Source of the DNA: Chrysemys picta bellii
Lineage: Eukaryota; Chordata; Testudines; Emydidae
DNA length: 64,000 bases
Direction: 5' to 3'
NCBI RefSeq assembly: GCF_011386835.1
Contig: NW_027052931.1
Coordinates: 31,346 to 95,345 of the forward strand
Part shown: positions 23,964 to 34,093 of the stretch, piece after piece
Numbering within the stretch: the first letter of the stretch is position 1
Layout: every line of letters begins with the position of its first letter
The notes under the pieces: model-generated
Databases searched by the model: none
What the model was told of the DNA's origin: nothing
Seen by the model: the letters and a program-made list of their open reading frames with translations, nothing else
Translations under genes and position numbers: made by a program

Positions 23964-24159
23964 TCAGAGTAGCAGCCGTGTTAGTCTGTATCCGCAAAAA
24001 GAACAGGAGTACTTGTGGCACCTTAGAGACTAACAAATTTATTAGATCATAAGCTTTCGTGGACTACAGCATCCGAAGAAGTGGGCTGTAGTCCACGAAA
24101 GCTTATGCTCTAATAAATTTGTTAGTCTCTAAGGTGCCACAAGTACTCCTGTTCTTTTT
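23964..24159. mobile_element. Penelope-like hairpin element with 12-bp target duplication
   Basis: Two 74-base arms (23996-24069 and 24086-24159) are reverse complements with a single mismatch, separated by a 16-base loop (catccgaagaagtggg). Each arm is a Penelope-like 3' end ('aaagcttatg', 'aaatttgttagtctctaagg'). Left of the first arm is 'agcagccgtgttagtctgt', the extreme tail. The unit is flanked by the perfect duplication acagcatagtct (23952-23963 and 24160-24171). The forward arm plus loop recreates the hammerhead-like core CCGAAGA...CGAAA. Confidence 0.85.
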
Positions 24160-24171
24160 ACAGCATAGTCT

Positions 24172-24735
24172 GGGTCTGTGAGACCCACACCTGCAGACTC
24201 AGTGGTTCCAAGCCCACATTTGAGCGTCCACACTGCATCGGAAACCCACACCTCCCAACTGTGCCGGGACATCCATATTGCGCTATGCAAACCTGAGACA
24301 GAGCTTCAGCTTCTGTGGGCTTATGCCACTGCATCCTAGCATATCTAGCACCCTAGCCAGCTGTAGCTGCTCTAGGGCTTCATTCACAATGGGGTGTGAG
24401 AGCATAAGTCTGTCCATCCTGCATGAGTTGTCTGGAAGTGTTTTGGGTCGTTTTAGCCCATCAACACATGGAAGGGCTGGGAAGTACAGCCCCAGGGGAT
24501 TGTGAAATAGTGTTGGGAGACGCCACACCTGAATCTGGTGACTCCCACTTGAGCTGTGTCTACATGCCTGGGCTTTGACCTGCATCACAACAGGACTTGG
24601 GCTCTACCAACCCCCTTAGCAGGATCCGGGGTCCTGCCCCAAGTCTGACTGATAGCTGTGTGGATGGAAGGGAGGCTTGGGCATAAACCTGAGTCAAAGT
24701 CCAGGCTTAGAGTGCTGCATAGACATACCTGCAGG
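24172..24735. repeat. Probable MITE-derived sequence
   Basis: Contains 'gtgtctacatgcctgggct' and 'tgcatagacatacctgcag', words typical of the tgtctacac-type TIRs found elsewhere in the window. Ends are too decayed to define. Confidence 0.3.
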
Positions 24736-25008
24736 GAATGACTACGCTGCAATAAAAAACCCACAGCACCAATTCTCAGTCCTGGGGTAAGGTGACTCAC
24801 ACTCACAAGGCTCAGGTTGCGGGCTATAAAATTGCAGCATAGACATTTGGGCTTGGGCTCCAGCCTGGGCTCTGAGACCCCATGATGGTGAGAGGGTCTC
24901 AGAGCCCAAGTGTCTACACTGCAATTTTATAGCCCTGCAAACCCTACTCTGCTGACCTGGGCTAGCTGCGGCCATGCTGCAGGTCTTTTATTGCAGTGTA
25001 GACATACA
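24736..25008. repeat. Palindromic MITE
   Basis: The ends 'tgactacgctgcaataaaa' and 'ttttattgcagtgtagaca' are inverted repeats. A second inverted pair is nested inside (gggctataaaattgcag / ctgcaattttatagccc, and gggctctgagacc / ggtctcagagccc), so the whole 270-bp unit can fold on itself. Foldback architecture is typical of MITEs. Target duplication not clear. Confidence 0.6.
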
Positions 25009-26208
25009 TAAAACGACCCCTGAAGCTGACTAGCAGATAGAGTATGTTACTCTGGGTAGTTAATGAGAGCTGTTGCAATGCAGGACACTGATATCTTGGT
25101 ATTTACATTCCAATGATTTGTGTGCAGACATAACTGGCTCCTGATAATAGCAATAATATCTGTGTTACACAAATATGGGGACTTGTTCCAAGCAACTCCA
25201 TTGGGTATGTTTTAATATAAACACAGTAATGTAACCTAAGAATGCCACAAAGGGGGAAGGAAGGGTGTGACAGATTTAGTGAAGCGAACAATGCAACATT
25301 GATATTTGCGTTGGATTATCTAATGAGATGAGCCAAACTGTCGCAGGTGTGTTAGAGGTTGGAGGAAGCCCCTTTCCCCCGTCAGCACATCTGCACAAGA
25401 GATAGCCACAACGGTGCACGTGGTGCTGCAGTTGACCTCTTTGATAAAAAATTGACCGTCATCAACGTCCACTGCTTTTTTGGAGTGGAGTGATGTCAGT
25501 GGACATCTTCCCCAATTAGGGCTCCACTTTTCCTCATCCTTGCAGGGGGACACCCTTAGTCTGGAGGGTGGTGATGCTGTCTTGGGTGGGGAAAGGCATT
25601 CCTGCTACACCAATAGTCCCAACTCCCCTCTCCTGCCCTTTACTGTTCACAATCTGCAAGCCAACTATGAGTCACTGTTTGCAAGTATCAGTTTTGCTAT
25701 TTCAGCCAGTGCTGAGACCAAAAATGCATTCTCTCTAGTCTTTTCTCAGGACCGTGTTCCCAATGTTTATTCAGGCCACGTCCTTGGATTTCTGTTCTTT
25801 CTTTAAGCTTCTCTATTCTTTTTGTTGCCTGCCTGCTTCTTTCTCTCTCTCACACACACACCCCTCCACTAAATAATAGCCAGTGAAATCCTCTCTGCTC
25901 ACCTGGCTTCATTTCTGTGTTGTTGCATCTGCCTATGTTTTGGCTGGAAATTCCTATTGTTTTAGCTACCTAATTCTATAAATGAGTTTAATGACTTCTT
26001 ACAGCTATCTTATTTGAAGGGTAGCAACAGTTACACCCTCCCACTTCCGTGAGGTTTTGCCCAACTCATTAAAGGCCCGTTTATGCTGATGGAATAGTGC
26101 TGTGTAAAGGACATGCTTGGGCAACTTGCCTTATCTTTGCATCAATTTCTCCAAATATAAGAAGGGGGAGAACACTACTTGCCTACCTCACAAGAGCTGG
26201 TATGAGTC
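25009..26208. other. Unassigned non-coding sequence
   Basis: No exon recognised. A MIR-like tail ('gaagggggagaacactacttgcctacctcac') occurs near 26161-26192. Confidence 0.35.
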
Positions 26209-26211
26209 TTA

Positions 26212-26491
26212 GGGCTTGTCCACACTTAAAATGCTACAGTGGCACAGCTTTGCTGCTGTAGTGCTTCAGTGTAGACACTACCTAAGCTGATAGGAGGGAG
26301 TTTCCTGTCCATGTAGGTAATCCACCTCCCCAGGAAGTGGTAGCTAGGTTGACGGAGGAATTCTTTTGTTGACCTAGTGCTGTCTACATCGGGATTTAGA
26401 TTGGCTTATCTACATTGCACAGGGGTTTCAGTTTTTTCACACACTGACCGACATAGTTAAACTGAACTAATTTTCTAGTATAGACCATGCT
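26212..26491. repeat. Harbinger-type MITE
   Basis: It starts 'gggcttgtccacact' and ends 'agtatagaccatgct', imperfect TIRs, with TTA on both sides (26209-26211 and 26492-26494). A 3-bp TWA duplication is the insertion signature of PIF/Harbinger transposases. Confidence 0.55.
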
Positions 26492-26704
26492 TTAGTACCT
26501 TAACATTTGAAAAGATCTCTGGATGATATAGTTAAAATGTACTGTATGCAGAGAGCCATCAGACTGCATTGTCATTGAACATATGCTATTGTTACTTGGG
26601 AAGTGTGGGATAAAAACAAACAGCATATAGATTTCAAAACAGCAATGGGTTCCAGAAACAAATTGAGGGAACATAGAAGCCTAACAGTATCTTTCACGTA
26701 TATC

Positions 26705-27010
26705 GGGGTAGGCAACCTATGCACGCATGCCGTCTTCGGCACATGAGCTGATTTTCAGTGGCACTCACTGCCCGGGTCCTGGCCACCCGTCTGAGGGGCT
26801 CTGCATTTTAATTTAATTTTAAATGAAACTTCTTAAACATTTCAAAAACCTTATTTACTTTACATACAACAATAGTTTAGTTATATATTATAGACTTATA
26901 GAAAGAGACCTTCTAAAAACATTAAAATGTATTACTGGCACGCAAAACCTTAAATTAGAGTGAACAAATGAAGACTTGGCACACCACTTCTGAAAGGTTG
27001 CTGACCCCTG
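26705..27010 (-). mobile_element. Short hAT-type non-autonomous element
   Basis: It starts 'cggggtaggcaacctatgc' and ends 'ggttgctgacccctg'. The interior matches the reverse complement of 17975-18284 ('acaacaatagtttagttatat', 'cttctaaaaacattaaaatg'). The flanking octamers (acgtatat, ccgtatac) agree at 6 of 8 positions, a decayed 8-bp target duplication. Confidence 0.75.
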
Positions 27011-28698
27011 CCGTATACAATACATGCATTCCTTGCTTAACCCAAATAGATGTGCTATATCAATATGAAATCAAAGGAACTGGGTAACTTTACAGGTATG
27101 TCTAGAAGTTTATTGACTGGTGTTAAAATAAATAAGTGGTTTATTATAAATGAGTGATGTGATTTCTTGATGTATTGAGGCAATATATAATATTCAGTGA
27201 TCTTTAGCAAACCTTGAATATAATTTCTTAGGGGGAGGGAGTATGTCTGCCGCTGTGATGAAGTCAGTACCCCCATGCTGATGGCGAGTAATAATTTAAT
27301 AGGGCACATAGGAAGAGCCTTAAAACAGCTGTGATTCAGTAAACAATCCTTCAAATGTATATTATTTGATTTTCTGAAGGGTCTTAAATCTTCTTCTATA
27401 GATTGAACCTACAGTAGCTCTCTGTTCATACAATGAACGGCTCCAAGTTTTCAAATTGATCAGCCTCCAACATTGTGCTTTCGCTAATTAAGTGTTCCCA
27501 CCCTATAGTCTTAAAAAAGCTCTTTCCTACTATGAGTAAAGAGTGCACATAAAGCTGAAGAAAGAGATGATTCTCTGTAAGAAATATGAGCTAGTGTGCT
27601 TGAGAAATTTTGTTTTATATCCGGAAAAAAAAGCCCAGTACATTACTCTTAAAAAAAATTCACCTACGCACAGTCTGACAAATCTGAGGAGTTCTCAAGC
27701 AGAACACGGGCTGGCTTATGCAATCTCTAAATGATTTTCAACATGTGTACACTTAGTGCTGATAAAAGTAAAGCAATAAAGTGTTGAATGAGGAATAGTT
27801 TAGGAAGGAACTGTGTAAGCTTCCTTCACTTACCTCTGTCAATGCACCTTGCTATTGATTGGCCACAACATTACTAGCCAGTCCCAGGCTTCACTTAAGC
27901 AAAGACTGCTAATCGCAGCATGGATTTTTCTGAGGTGCACAAATCAGGACTAGGATGAGGCTATCCAACTCATTTTCACGTGTAAACACAGTCAGGATTT
28001 TGAACCCAGGCAATTGTCTCCAACTGTGGAAATTGAATGGAAAAAGCTAGTGCATTGTTCCACAGTGCACGCTTCCTAATGAGACAACAGGTACCTTTAC
28101 TGACAGTCTCAACCGGTACATCAGGAATAAGTGGATCTAGAGACTAAACTGTCCTCATCCTTAGAGCTAATCCTAGCAGATCAGAGTTGAGGTGCAGTGG
28201 TGAGGTGGCAAATTTACAAGTAACGTCATTAATTTGCATAAAACGTGACACAGCTGCACAAAGCTCAGCAGCTATGCTTGGGAGAGGATTACTCCTCGCC
28301 CATCTCCCCACCCCCACCCCCACCCCTAGTAAAGCAGCTAAGTTACTTAGGTTGGACAATGGATTTACTCCTAAATCATAGAACCCAGCACCCCTTTTAT
28401 ATTTCAGAACCAAAATAAAGATACGTTCCATTAACAACAGGGTCAAAAATGGAATAAGAGTTCTAGAATAGAGGTTGGGTAGTAGTTACATTTTAATGTT
28501 CCTTTGACATTTTTATATGTAATATATGCTATAGTTAAAAATAAAACTAGTTAAAATAATATTAAAGTTACAATGTCATGTGCTGAGAAGTGAGGAAATG
28601 CCACGATTATGGTTGCCTGTGAAACCATAATTCTGCCTCTTTCTGTGTATTATCTCATAGCCTCTAGTTACATGATTACATGCTACTTTCCCCCACAG
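27011..28698. other. Unassigned non-coding sequence
   Basis: AT-rich; no recognised exon or repeat apart from a (cccca)n-like C-rich patch near 28305-28326. Confidence 0.4.
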
Positions 28699-28809
28699 GG
28701 ATCAGCTTTAGATGCATGGCACAGACCGGATGCACTTGAGCTAAAGAAACAACTTGTAGCAGAATTAGACTGTTCTTCTCTGAGTGGACCACCTTCTAAA
28801 GGGGAATAA
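28699..28809 (+). CDS. Candidate terminal coding exon, unidentified gene
   Basis: A good acceptor (ttactttcccccacag, ending 28698) opens directly into 36 codons and a TAA stop (28807-28809). The peptide starts GSALDAWHRPDALELKKQ, contains LVAELDCSSLSG and ends PPSKGE; it is hydrophilic and protein-like. Entry phase is 0, matching the donor of the candidate exon at 3083-3150, so the two could belong to one plus-strand gene with a ~25.5-kb intron or with exons I have missed. I do not recognise the protein. No canonical polyA signal lies immediately after the stop. Confidence 0.35.
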   Translation, partial: GSALDAWHRPDALELKKQLVAELDCSSLSGPPSKGE

Positions 28810-28839
28810 GGCATTTTGCCACAGGGCTGCACAATAATT

Positions 28840-29110
28840 TCTGAGACGGGTGGAATGTTGGGCACCAGGATTCCTGGGTTCTGTTCCTGACTGTGAGTGT
28901 AGAGTGTAGTCTAGTCATTATATCACTGGTTAGAGATAAGATAGCCAAGTCCATAGATTTGAGTCTGAAGGGCAGTGATTGAGTGAATGAGACTTGGCTC
29001 TGTCATATTGGAGAGCTCAATTCTATTCCCAGCTGTGACTGAAGTGACCTTGTGCAAGCTCTCTTGCCTTATTTGTAAAATGGGAAGAATGATATTTGTC
29101 TGCCCACCTC
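28840..29110 (+). repeat. MIR-like SINE remnant
   Basis: Contains 'tgaccttgtgcaagctctcttgcc', 'atttgtaaaatggg' and 'ctgcccacctctt' in the order expected of the MIR/L2 3' region. Diverged, so the copy is old. Confidence 0.55.
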
Positions 29111-30051
29111 TTGGAGTATGGGTATGAGTCAGTTAGCAGTAATGATTGTCTGCTGGATCCCAGCCCAGTGCATCTTCCTGTAGGTCAAAAGGTGTTCTGA
29201 GGGGGAGGATCTCTCTCCCTTATGCCCTCTGATCTGAGTGCAGGCAGGTGTGACAGGACTGCCAAATATATGAGTGTCATGCAGGTCTACACAAGGCATT
29301 TGGCTTTACTCCCAAGTATCCCCCATGTGACTCCCTTACTCCCCTACCTCCGCCTATCGGCAGTGCAGAACTGTACTGGTTTCACTTTCAAGGGCCTCTG
29401 CACCCATAAATGGAGGGATAGGATTTAGCCCTAAACTCCCATTTCTTCAGTGCAATTTCATTTGACGTTTCCAGCCTATCAGTGCTGTAGTTTTTCTTTC
29501 TCTCCAACACCTATAACATCCAATCCATAAGAATAAGTTAGAAGGTTTTGTAATGTTATATCTTGCTTGATCTAAACTTAATGCAGGTCAAGCAATAAAG
29601 AAAGACTTATGAGAATCCTCCTTTCAGGACCCACTTCTGCTGTGCTGCTTACAGGGAGACTTGAGTAGACTTGTATGTCTACACTACGACTTTAATTCGG
29701 ATTTATCAGCTTTAATTCGAATTTACCCTGTAACCGTCCTCACAACGACGCTATTTATTTCGATGTAAAGGGCCCTTTAAATCGATTTCTGTACTCCACC
29801 CCGACGAGCGGAGTAGCGCCAAAATCGATTTTAACATTTCGAATTAGGGATAGTGTGGCCGCAATTCGATGGTATTGGCCTCCGGGAGCTATCCCACAGT
29901 GCATCATTGTGACCGCTCTGGACAGCAATCTAAACTCGGATGCACTGGCCAGGTAGACAGGAAAAGCCCCGCGAACATTTGAATTTCATTTCCTGTTTGC
30001 CCAGCGTGGAGAGCACAGGTAACCACAGATAGCTCATCAGCACAGGTAACC

Positions 30052-32282
30052 ATGCAGGCTGATAATCGAAAAAGAGCACCAGCATGGACCGTGAGGGAGG
30101 TACTGGATCTGATCGCTGTATGGGGAGAGGATTCAGTGCTTGCAGAACTTCGTTCTAAAAGACTAAATGCAAAAACTTTTGAAAAAATCTCCAAGGGCAT
30201 GATGGAGAGAGGCCACAATAGGGACTCTGAGCAGTGCCGCGTGAAAGTCAAGGAGCTCAGACAAGCGTATCAAAAAACAAAGGAGGCAAACGGTCGCTCC
30301 GGGTCAGAGCCGCGGACATGCCGCTTCTACGCCGAGCTGCATGCAATTCTAGGGGGGGCTGCCACCACTACCCCACCTGTGATCGTGGATTCTGGGTCGG
30401 GGATAGTCTCATCAGCGACGCCTGAGGATTCTGCCGATGGGGGAGAGGAGGAGGAGGAGGATGAGGATGAGCTTGCAGAGAGCACACAGCACTCCGTTCT
30501 CCCCAACAGCCAGGATCTTTTTCTCACCCTGACTGAAGTACCCTCCCAAGCCTCCCAAGCCAGTACCCAAGACTCTGACCCCATGGAAGGGACCTCAGGT
30601 GAGTTTACCTTTTAAAATATAAAACTTGTTTTAAAAGCAAACGGTTTTTAATGATTACTTTGCCCTGAGGACTTGGGATGCATTCGCGGTCAGTTCAGCT
30701 ACTGGAAAAGTCTGTTAACGTGTCTGGGGATGGAGCGGAAATCCTCCAGGGACATCTCCATGAAGCTCTCCTGGAGGTACTCCGAAAGCCTTGCCAGAAG
30801 GTTTCTGGGCAGTGCATCCTTATTCCCTCCTCCATGGTAGGACACTTGACCACGCCATGCTTGCAGCAAGTAATCTGGTATCATTGCCTGACAAAGCCTG
30901 GCAGCGTATGGTCCCAGTGTTTGCTGGCATTCAAGCAACATCCATTCTTTATCTTGTTGTGTAATCCTCAGGAGAGTGATATCACTCCTGGTAACCTGGT
31001 TGAAATACGGGAACTTAATTAAGGGGACAGAGGTGGCCGTTCCTACTCGGCTGTTTGCCTGTGGCGGAAAATAAATCCTTCCCTGCAGTTAGCCAAGCGC
31101 AGATGGGAAATTGGCCCTGAGTTTTTTGCGTTTGGCTAGCAGGGAACTTCCCTGTTACCAGCCACGCGGTGGGGGGAGGGGTACCGTGATCATCCCAGAG
31201 AATTCATGGCGGGAGGGGGGTGGCGGGGGGGGGGGGTGGTTAGTTTGGTGCCTGCAGGGATCTTCCCTGATACCAGCCACGCGGTGGGGGGGAGGGGTAC
31301 AGCGATCATCCCAGAGAATTCATGGCGAGAGGGGGGGTGGTTAGTTTGTTTTCTGCTGCTGCTGCTGAATGTTAACAGAAAAACCGCAGCACTCTACAGG
31401 CTATGCTTGGTATGTGGGAAAGGAGGGCGCAGAAGCTGTAAAACAATGGCTTACCATGGCCGCATGCAAGCCGAATTCTGTTGCCCAGACCTGTGATCTC
31501 TAGCAGCAAAGCCACAGGCACTCAGCATTAAGAGGCAAAATGCGACCTTGCACAGAAATCACATGTGCTATGTAATGTGAATAGTGTTGGTCACCGTGAA
31601 AGAGTATAAGCATTGTTCTGCAAAATGTAGCTTTTTAAACAATTCTCTCTTTTTTCCCCTCCCTACAGCAGCTGCAAATTCCTCAAGCATCCCTCCTCCA
31701 TCCCGAAGGTTATCACAGATAAGGCGTCGTAAGAAGAGAACGCGAGACGAGATGTTTTCTGAAATTATGGAATCCAGCCGCAGTGACAGAGCTCATCTGA
31801 ATGAGTGGAAGGAAACAGTTTCAAAGTATAGGAAAGAAGCCAGTGAATGTGAGGACAGGAGGGACCAACGTGAGGACAGGAGGGACCAACGTGAGGAGAG
31901 GAGAGACGCTCGAGATGAGAGGTGGCGGCAGGAAGACCAGAGGAGCAAGGATGCAACGCTGGGGCTGCTGCGTGAGCAAACAGACATGCTCCGGCGTCTG
32001 GTGGAACTTCAGGAACAGCTGCTGGAAAACAGACTGCCGCTTCAGCCCCTGTTCCACCCTCCCCCCTCCCCATGTTCCGTATCCTCCTCACCCAGACGTG
32101 TAAGAACACGGGGGGGGGAGGCTCCGTACACCTTCCCATTCCACCCCAGTAGACAGCCCAAGCAAAAGGCTGTCATTTTTTTAACCTTTTCTTTGTGGCT
32201 TTTTCCTTCCCAGCAATCCTCCTCCCAAATACCACCCGGGTTCCCTCCCTCTTTTTCTAATCTATTAATAAAGAATAAATGA
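30052..32282 (+). CDS. Harbinger Myb/SANT-like accessory DNA-binding protein (two exons)
   Basis: Exon 1 is 30052-30598 and exon 2 31669-32282. The donor is cag|gtgagt and the acceptor ctccctacag; joining keeps frame (split GCA codon), giving about 386 residues. Residues 8-100 form a trihelix/Myb-SANT-like domain (W12, W24, then a conserved 'RTCRFYAELHAIL' helix). An acidic run (EEEEEDEDE) follows near residue 137. Exon 2 encodes a highly charged coiled-coil with a heptad-like EDRRDQR repeat. In this superfamily the Myb-like protein binds the transposon ends and carries the transposase into the nucleus. The C-terminus is uncertain: a G run at 32110-32117 may have slipped, since another frame would stop earlier at about 32183. 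Confidence 0.8.
31138..31345 (+). repeat. Two-copy ~115-bp tandem duplication in the Myb-gene intron
   Basis: The segment with 'cttccctgttaccagccacg' and 'atcatcccagagaattcatg' (31138-31236) recurs with few changes at 31254-31345. Both copies have G-rich junctions. Confidence 0.75.
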
Positions 32283-32310
32283 TTTTTAAATGATAGTGAC
32301 TTTATTTGGT
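32265..32310. terminator. Overlapping convergent polyadenylation signals
   Basis: Plus-strand aataaa signals occur at 32268-32280 just before the Myb-gene stop region ends. On the minus strand aataaa (plus 'tttatt', about 32302-32307) lies downstream of the transposase stop. The two transposon genes thus end tail to tail within about 130 bp. Confidence 0.5.
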
Positions 32311-32407
32311 TTGAAAGAAAGCTGGGGGAAGGGGGAGGGTGGGTTCCTTACAGAAAATGAGTCAATAAAGGGGGCGGGTTTTCATGAAGGAGAAACAAAC
32401 AGATATT

Positions 32408-33793
32408 TCACACTGTAGCCTGGCCAGTCATGAAACTGGTTTTTAAAGCTTCTCTGATGCACAGCGCTTCCTGGTGTGCTCTTCTAATCGCCCTGGTGTC
32501 TGGCTGCGCGTAATCAGCAGCCAGGCGATTTGCCTCAGCCTCCCACCCCGCCATAAAGGTCTCCCCCTTACTTTCACAGAGATTGTGGAGCACACAGCAA
32601 GCAGAAATAACAATGGGGAGATTTCTTTGGCTGAGGTCAGAGCGAGTCAATAATGATCGCCAGCGACCTTTTAAACGGCCAAACGCACATTCTACCACCA
32701 TTCTGCACTTGCTTAGCCTGTAGTTAAACAGCTCCTGACTCCTGTCCAGGCTGCCTGTGTACGGCTTCATGAGCCATGGCATTAAGGGGTAGGCGGGGTC
32801 CCCAAGAATAACTATTGGTATTTCAACATCCCCAACAGTTATTTTCTGGTCCGGAAAGTAAGTCCCTTGCTGCAGCCCTTTAAACAGAGTAGTGTTCCTG
32901 AAAACGCGAGCGTCATGAACCCTTCCCGCCCAGCCCGCGTTGATGTTAGTGAAACGTCCCTTGTGATCCACAAGTGCTTGCAGCACCATTGAAAAGTACC
33001 CCTTGCGGTTTATGTACTCGGTGGCTTGGTGCTCCGGTGCCAAGATAGGGATATGGGTTCCGTCTATCGCCCCACCACAGTTAGGGAATCCCATTGCAGC
33101 AAAACCATCCACTATAGCCTGCACATTTCCCAGAGTCACTAACTTTCGTAGCAGCACCTGAGTGATTGCTTTGGCTACTTGCATCACAGCAGCCCCCACC
33201 GTAGATTTGCCCACTCCAAATTGATTCCCGACTGACCGGTAGCTGTCTGGCGTTGCAAGCTTCCACAGGGCTATCGCCATGCGCTTCTCAACTGTGAGGG
33301 CTGCTCTCATCTTGGTATTCTGGCGTTTCAGGGCAGGGGACAGCAAGTCACAAAGTTCCATGAAAGTGCCCTTACGCATGCGAAAGTTCCGCAGCCACTG
33401 GGAATCGTCCCACACCTGCAACACTATGCGGTCCCACCAGTCTGTGCTTGTTTCCCTTGCCCAGAATCGGCGTTCCATGGATAGAATCTGCCCCATTAAC
33501 AACATGATCTCCAAAGCACCGGGGCCCGTGGTTTCACAGAATTCTGTATCCGTGTCCGTGTCCATGTCCTCATCATGCTTGTCGCTGCGCTGCCGCCGCC
33601 GCTGCCTCCTCGCCTCGTTTTTCTGGTCCTGGCTGAGCATAAACTCCACGAGAATGCGCGAGGTGTTTACAATGTTCATGACTGCTGTCTTGAGCTCAGC
33701 GGGCTCCATGCTTGCCGTGGTATGGAGTCTGCAGTGTTCACCCACCCAGGAAAAAAGGCGCGAAAATGGTTGTCTGCCGTCCGTTGCTTTCAT
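32408..33793 (-). CDS. PIF/Harbinger DDE transposase (HARBI1-like nuclease)
   Basis: An uninterrupted 461-codon frame starting at ATG 33793. Residues 65-85 are basic then acidic; a helix-turn-helix region spans roughly 160-210 (RMAIALWKLA...FGVGKSTVG). The DDE_4-type nuclease core follows: GAIDGTHIPI (D244), HDARVF (D294), GDPAYPLMPW (D332) and VVECAFGRLKGRW (E368). D244, D332 and E368 are the expected metal-binding triad. Length fits the family (about 350-460). It cuts at the TIRs and needs the Myb-like partner encoded convergently. No frameshift or stop is seen, so the enzyme could be functional. This is the element's own gene rather than the domesticated host HARBI1, because TIRs flank it. 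Confidence 0.92.
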   Translation of the reverse strand: MKATDGRQPFSRLFSWVGEHCRLHTTASMEPAELKTAVMNIVNTSRILVEFMLSQDQKNEARRQRRRQRSDKHDEDMDTDTDTEFCETTGPGALEIMLLMGQILSMERRFWARETSTDWWDRIVLQVWDDSQWLRNFRMRKGTFMELCDLLSPALKRQNTKMRAALTVEKRMAIALWKLATPDSYRSVGNQFGVGKSTVGAAVMQVAKAITQVLLRKLVTLGNVQAIVDGFAAMGFPNCGGAIDGTHIPILAPEHQATEYINRKGYFSMVLQALVDHKGRFTNINAGWAGRVHDARVFRNTTLFKGLQQGTYFPDQKITVGDVEIPIVILGDPAYPLMPWLMKPYTGSLDRSQELFNYRLSKCRMVVECAFGRLKGRWRSLLTRSDLSQRNLPIVISACCVLHNLCESKGETFMAGWEAEANRLAADYAQPDTRAIRRAHQEALCIREALKTSFMTGQATV

Positions 33794-34093
33794 GCAGGGA
33801 GGGAGGAGGTGAGGCTGTACCCAGAACCACCTGCGACGATGTTTTTTGTCCCATCAGGCACTGGGACCTTAACCCACAATCCCAATGGGCGTGGGAGACT
33901 GCGGGAACTATGGGATAGCTATGGGATAGCTACCCACAGTGCAACGGTGCAGAAATCGACGCTAGCCCCGGTACTTGGACGCACACCACCGAATTAATGT
34001 GCTTAGTGTGGCCGCATACATTTCGACTTTATACAACCTGTTTTTCAAATCCGAATTATATAAATTCGGATTAATCCCGTAGTGTAGACATAC

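Larger units (their letters stand above)
29674..34093. mobile_element. Near-complete PIF/Harbinger DNA transposon
   Basis: The ends are inverted repeats: 'tatgtctacactacg' on the left and 'cgtagtgtagacata' on the right, with sub-terminal 'ttaattcgg' words also inverted. Inside are both proteins that define autonomous Harbingers: a Myb/SANT-like protein (plus strand, two exons) and a DDE transposase (minus strand), convergently arranged. The transposase is uninterrupted over 461 codons, so the copy is young or was recently active. The exact target duplication could not be fixed because the base before each end differs. Confidence 0.9.

Noticed and set aside
16280..24159. CRISPR-like array from repeated Penelope ends
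   Set aside because: Copies are few, inverted, kilobases apart, and carry transposon target duplications in a vertebrate genome.
33279..33997. Plus-strand frames of up to 177 codons
   Set aside because: Antisense of the Harbinger transposase and its leader.
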